From: an uncultured Veillonella sp.
Lineage (GTDB): Bacteria > Bacillota_C > Negativicutes > Veillonellales > Veillonellaceae
Length of the DNA: 6,547 bases
Reading direction: 5' to 3'
NCBI GenBank assembly: GCA_900765235.1
Contig: CAAFRK010000136.1
Coordinates: 1 to 6,547, forward strand
This document shows positions 4,278 through 6,547 of this stretch, piece after piece. The translations under genes and the position numbers were made by a program. The notes below the pieces were generated by a model. That model did no database searches, was not told the DNA's origin, and saw nothing but the letters and a program-made list of their open reading frames with translations. The number at the start of each line of letters is the position of its first letter. The stretch's first letter is position 1.

Positions 4278-5576
4278 TTATTTACCAGGGAAGAATGGCC
4301 ATACCATTGGAATGATAATTAAGCTTACTACGAAGCAAACTAAAATCAATGGAACGCCGGCTTTTACATAGTCTGTAAATTTGTATTGACCAGGGCCAAG
4401 TACTAATGTATTTGGAGGTGTACCTACAGGTGTACCGAATGCACAAGATGCAGCAACGCCGATAGCCATCAATACAGCATGAGGGTCAGCGCCCATACCT
4501 TGAGCAATGGAGATACCGATAGGAGCCAACAATGCACAAGATGCTGTGTTAGACATAAATTGAGTCATAACACAAGACAATGCGAATAATACTGCTGTTG
4601 CAAAGTAAGGGCTAGGGTCAGAACCCATAATACCGATAACTGCATTAGCAATCATTTTACCAGCACCAGATTGATCTAGTGCAGTAGCAACTGGCATCAT
4701 ACCTGCAAATAAGAAGATTGTAACCCAGTCAATGGATGTGTAAGCTTGTTTTTCGTTCAAGCAACCAGTTAATACGCAAAGCATTGCGCCAATAACTGCA
4801 ACCATGCTCAATGGTAAGTTGATACCATAACCTTTTAGGAAGTCACCTAAAATCATAGCAATGATTACACCTAAAAGAATAAGACCAGAGTATAATTGTT
4901 TCTTAGGATCGTTAGAAATATCTTCAGCAGCTACTTCTTGTTCAACGTCGCCAGCATCTTGAATTTCATGTTTAGGCAATAAATGTTTACCAATAAGCAT
5001 CATGAATACGATTGTGGCGATAGTCAAAGGAATACCGATCCAAGCAAATTCGAAGAAACCAAATGGTTGTTCACCAAATTTAGTTAATGTACCACTTACA
5101 ATAATGTTTGGAGGTGTACCAACCATTGTAATGATACCACCAATACCTGCAGCGAATGCTAAAGGCATCAATTGGCGAGATGCAGGAATCTTAGCAACAG
5201 CACAGATACCAACAACTACAGGAAGTAATGCAGCTGTTGTACCAGTATTAGATAAAAATGCAGACATAGTTGCAGTAACAACCATGATGGCAAGCATTAA
5301 GCCATTTTCGCTAGTACCTGCATGAGATACTACTGTTTCCCCAATTTTTTGAGCTAAACCAGTGTAGAACAATGCAGCACCAACAACGAACATGCCAGCG
5401 AACAACACAACTGTACTATCAGATAAACCAGAGAATACAACCTTAGGAGTAATAATACCCATAAGGCCTAGAGTAATTGCACCGCCTAGAGAAGTAATAG
5501 CTAAAGGAATAATTTCCGTAACGAATAAAACAGCCATGACTGCAAGGACGATTAAGGTTTGTTCCGCAGTACCCAT
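4278..5576 (-). CDS. DASS-family (SLC13/INDY-like) anion:sodium symporter
   Basis: This is an inner-membrane transporter of the divalent anion:Na+ symporter family, whose members import succinate, malate, citrate, tartrate or sulfate. The 432 residues have about 11 hydrophobic segments and resemble the short VcINDY-like type, without the regulatory TrkA-C domains of longer members. The inverted-repeat architecture is clear: each half has an SNT motif (109-111 and 342-344) and a VGTPPN motif (152-157 and 384-389), which together form the two Na+ sites and hold the substrate carboxylates. The acidic stretch between about 202 and 226 is a cytoplasmic linker between halves. The ATG at 5576 is the only start, because an in-frame TGA lies at 5582; AAGGGAG precedes it with a longish 10-nt spacer. 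It follows the 85-aa membrane protein by 38 bp, so the two are likely cotranscribed. The substrate is not readable; a C4-dicarboxylate fits the metabolism (inference). Confidence 0.92.
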   Translation of the reverse strand: MGTAEQTLIVLAVMAVLFVTEIIPLAITSLGGAITLGLMGIITPKVVFSGLSDSTVVLFAGMFVVGAALFYTGLAQKIGETVVSHAGTSENGLMLAIMVVTATMSAFLSNTGTTAALLPVVVGICAVAKIPASRQLMPLAFAAGIGGIITMVGTPPNIIVSGTLTKFGEQPFGFFEFAWIGIPLTIATIVFMMLIGKHLLPKHEIQDAGDVEQEVAAEDISNDPKKQLYSGLILLGVIIAMILGDFLKGYGINLPLSMVAVIGAMLCVLTGCLNEKQAYTSIDWVTIFLFAGMMPVATALDQSGAGKMIANAVIGIMGSDPSPYFATAVLFALSCVMTQFMSNTASCALLAPIGISIAQGMGADPHAVLMAIGVAASCAFGTPVGTPPNTLVLGPGQYKFTDYVKAGVPLILVCFVVSLIIIPMVWPFFPGK

Positions 5577-5614
5577 ACATCATCATCTCCCTTCAGAGAA
5601 ATGCACCGATTGCA

Positions 5615-5872
5615 TTAGATGAGATATAAAATATAGCCTACAATACTGATAGCAGAAGCCATCAAAAAAGTTATACCATAACCCTCTTTAGTTTTAGGAT
5701 AGCCAAAAAATAACGCTTCCCCTAAAAAGCCTCGGCGATTAAACCAAGTATATTTAGTTCTACGTTGAAACCATTTAGCTTTTCCTTCATTACCGATAAT
5801 CAGTGCAGTAATAAAAAATACAATAAATGCCCAAATAAAACAAATCAGTATTTTTAATTCAATTGATAACAA
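5615..5872 (-). CDS. Small two-helix membrane protein of unknown function
   Basis: I do not recognise this 85-residue protein. Hydrophobic segments lie at about 7-27 and 65-84. Between them is a basic loop (about 31-62, nine Lys/Arg) containing WFQRRTKYTWFNRRGFLGE and FFGYPKTKEGYG. By the positive-inside rule the loop is cytoplasmic and both ends face out. The TTG start at 5872 is supported by GAGGTG (5883-5878) 5 nt before it; no other start fits. It lies 38 bp upstream of the DASS transporter on the same strand, so it could be an accessory subunit or small regulator of that transporter, but proximity is the only evidence. The aromatic-rich, well-formed loop, a good ribosome binding site and the hydrophobic pattern argue that it is a real gene. 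Confidence 0.75.
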   Translation of the reverse strand: MLSIELKILICFIWAFIVFFITALIIGNEGKAKWFQRRTKYTWFNRRGFLGEALFFGYPKTKEGYGITFLMASAISIVGYILYLI

Positions 5873-5892
5873 GTGACCACCTCTACTATATT
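5863..5892 (+). promoter_or_regulatory. Candidate plus-strand promoter
   Basis: TTGATA (5863-5868), an 18-bp spacer and TATATT (5887-5892), each hexamer matching 5 of 6 consensus bases. It overlaps the start of the 85-aa membrane protein on the opposite strand and would fire away from it, with a start near 5899. No plus-strand gene follows, so it would drive an antisense or small RNA. It may be chance in AT-rich DNA. Confidence 0.35.
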
Positions 5893-5898
5893 CAAAGC

Positions 5899-6009
5899 AC
5901 TAGAAGGTTATTGTGTGAATTCTTGTACCACCTAATGACCGATCTGAAAAGCATTTATCGCAAATATTCCCTTTTTATGTATGATTACATAATTCATAAG
6001 GGATTTTTT
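5899..6009 (+). ncRNA. Possible small RNA between the membrane-protein gene and the decarboxylase gene
   Basis: A transcript from the candidate promoter at 5863-5892 would run about 110 nt and stop at the hairpin plus T6 at 5968-6009. It contains no convincing reading frame. It would be antisense to the leader of the 85-aa/DASS transcript if that transcript starts upstream of this region. This is a hypothesis built only from promoter and terminator geometry. Confidence 0.25.
5968..6009 (+). terminator. Hairpin with T-run oriented for plus-strand transcription
   Basis: TCCCTT (5968-5973) pairs with AAGGGA (5998-6003), and inside it TTATGTA (5975-5981) pairs with TACATAA (5986-5992) around a 4-nt loop. 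Six T residues (6004-6009) follow on the plus strand. On the minus strand the hairpin is followed only by ATATTTGCG, a weak tail. The orientation is odd because no plus-strand gene lies upstream. Confidence 0.5.
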
Positions 6010-6053
6010 ATTCACCAATAGGTGTACCTAATTAGGCACACCTTGGTGAATAA
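6008..6053 (-). terminator. Long hairpin after the decarboxylase beta-subunit gene
   Basis: Arms 6008-6018 and 6043-6053 pair over 11 bp. After a 2-nt bulge (6019-6020), 6021-6028 pairs with 6035-6042, the one imperfect pair being a G-U wobble on the minus-strand RNA and an A-C mismatch on the plus. That favours a structure in the minus transcript. It starts 12 nt after the stop codon. The usual T-run is absent: the minus strand continues with A residues. It may be an mRNA 3'-end stabiliser or an imperfect terminator. Confidence 0.55.
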
Positions 6054-6064
6054 TTATTTAATTA

Positions 6065-6547
6065 TTATTTAGTAGACAACATAGCAAGCATTGTACCTGC
6101 TGCTACTGCTGTACCAATAACGCCAGCTACGTTTGGACCCATAGCATGCATGAGCAAGAAGTTAGCTGGGTTAGCTTTCGCACCTACTACTTGGGATACA
6201 CGAGCTGCCATAGGAACTGCGGATACACCAGCAGAACCAATAAGTGGATTTGTTTTACCACCATCTACTAAGCTCATCAATTTACCGAATAATACGCCAC
6301 CAGCAGTACCACCGATAAATGCAACTAAGCCTAAGCAAATAATAAGAATTGTTTGTACGCTTAAGAAGTGTTCCGCACTCATTGTTAAACCAGTACCAGT
6401 TGCCAAGAAGATTGTAACAGTATTAATCAACGCATTTTGAGATGTATCGGACAAACGTTCAGTTACGCCAGATTCACGGAACAAGTTACCTAACATCAAC
6501 ATACCTAAAAGGGATGTAATGGAAGGAAGCAATAAGGAAATGAAGAT
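6065..6547 (-). CDS. Na+-translocating decarboxylase beta subunit (MmdB/OadB/GcdB family), C-terminal part
   Basis: This is the integral membrane subunit that decarboxylates carboxybiotin and pumps Na+ outward in oxaloacetate, methylmalonyl-CoA and glutaconyl-CoA decarboxylases. The frame is open to the window edge, so 160 C-terminal residues of roughly 370-430 are visible; the apparent TTG start at 6532 is internal. The conserved helix [20 protein letters not shown] (visible residues 100-119) carries Asn100, Gly104, Ser109 and Arg116, with exactly the spacing of Klebsiella OadB Asn373, Gly377, Ser382 and Arg389, which are implicated in Na+/H+ movement. [20 protein letters not shown] (126-145) is the family C-terminal signature. 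In Veillonella the methylmalonyl-CoA decarboxylase genes run mmdADECB with mmdB last, and here the gene is followed by a hairpin and unrelated genes. That fits mmdB, but the subunits that would settle the substrate lie outside. Confidence 0.94.
   Translation of the reverse strand: MFISLLLPSITSLLGMLMLGNLFRESGVTERLSDTSQNALINTVTIFLATGTGLTMSAEHFLSVQTILIICLGLVAFIGGTAGGVLFGKLMSLVDGGKTNPLIGSAGVSAVPMAARVSQVVGAKANPANFLLMHAMGPNVAGVIGTAVAAGTMLAMLSTK

Noticed and set aside
5002..5622. Plus-strand reading frames opposite the DASS transporter
   Set aside because: They are mirror frames of a conserved transporter; their compositions reflect the antisense of hydrophobic codons and no initiation signals support them.
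5922..5935. T-box-like word (minus strand TTAGGTGGTACAAG) upstream of the DASS operon
   Set aside because: Only GGTGGTAC matches the T-box core. The following CCGCG is absent, and there is no stem I architecture or room for the usual leader of 200 nt or more before a terminator/antiterminator pair.
6150..6440. Plus-strand frame opposite the decarboxylase beta subunit
   Set aside because: It is a shadow of a highly conserved membrane-subunit coding region.

Overview
The window looks like chromosomal DNA from a low-GC anaerobe of the Negativicutes, most likely Veillonella or a close relative. Three things support this. A sodium-pumping decarboxylase beta subunit implies the lactate/succinate decarboxylation metabolism of that group. 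The lspA-rluD-pyrR gene order is Firmicutes-type. There is also a clostridial 2[4Fe-4S] ferredoxin. The genus is inferred from gene content only, since no rRNA or other marker is present. Nothing here indicates a phage, IS element, CRISPR array or defence island. This is an ordinary housekeeping and transport region with a few structural oddities.

Layout, left to right. (1) Positions 2-820, plus strand: the 3' part of tmcAL (tRNA-Met cytidine acetate ligase), carrying an unusual Thr/Asn/Ser-rich insert encoded by a hexanucleotide repeat. (2) Positions 945-3010, minus strand: an lspA-rluD-pyrR operon. It reads from a TTGCCT-N17-TATAAT promoter at 3050-3078 and ends in a 20-bp terminator stem that includes the last codons of pyrR. 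tmcAL and pyrR converge on this stem. (3) Positions 3119-3283, minus: a monocistronic ferredoxin with its own strong promoter and terminator, preceded by a very AT-rich gene-free stretch. (4) Positions 3775-4038, minus: a SemiSWEET sugar transporter with its own promoter and terminator. (5) Positions 4278-5872, minus: a small two-helix membrane protein of unknown function followed by a DASS-family (SLC13/INDY-like) anion transporter. (6) Positions 6065-6547, minus: the C-terminal part of a Na+-translocating decarboxylase beta subunit (MmdB/OadB family), cut by the window edge.

Functionally, the right half is about membrane transport and energy. The decarboxylase converts decarboxylation energy into a sodium gradient, and DASS transporters typically use sodium to import di- or tricarboxylates, so the two could be coupled (inference). 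The ferredoxin is a general electron carrier. The left half covers translation fidelity (tmcAL, rluD), lipoprotein maturation (lspA) and pyrimidine salvage/regulation (pyrR).

The points most worth a second look are the repeat-encoded insert in TmcAL, the pyrR stop codon in the loop of its own terminator, two almost identical terminators about 550 bp apart, and a possible plus-strand small RNA between the 85-aa membrane protein and the decarboxylase gene. I did not see a clearly new biological system.
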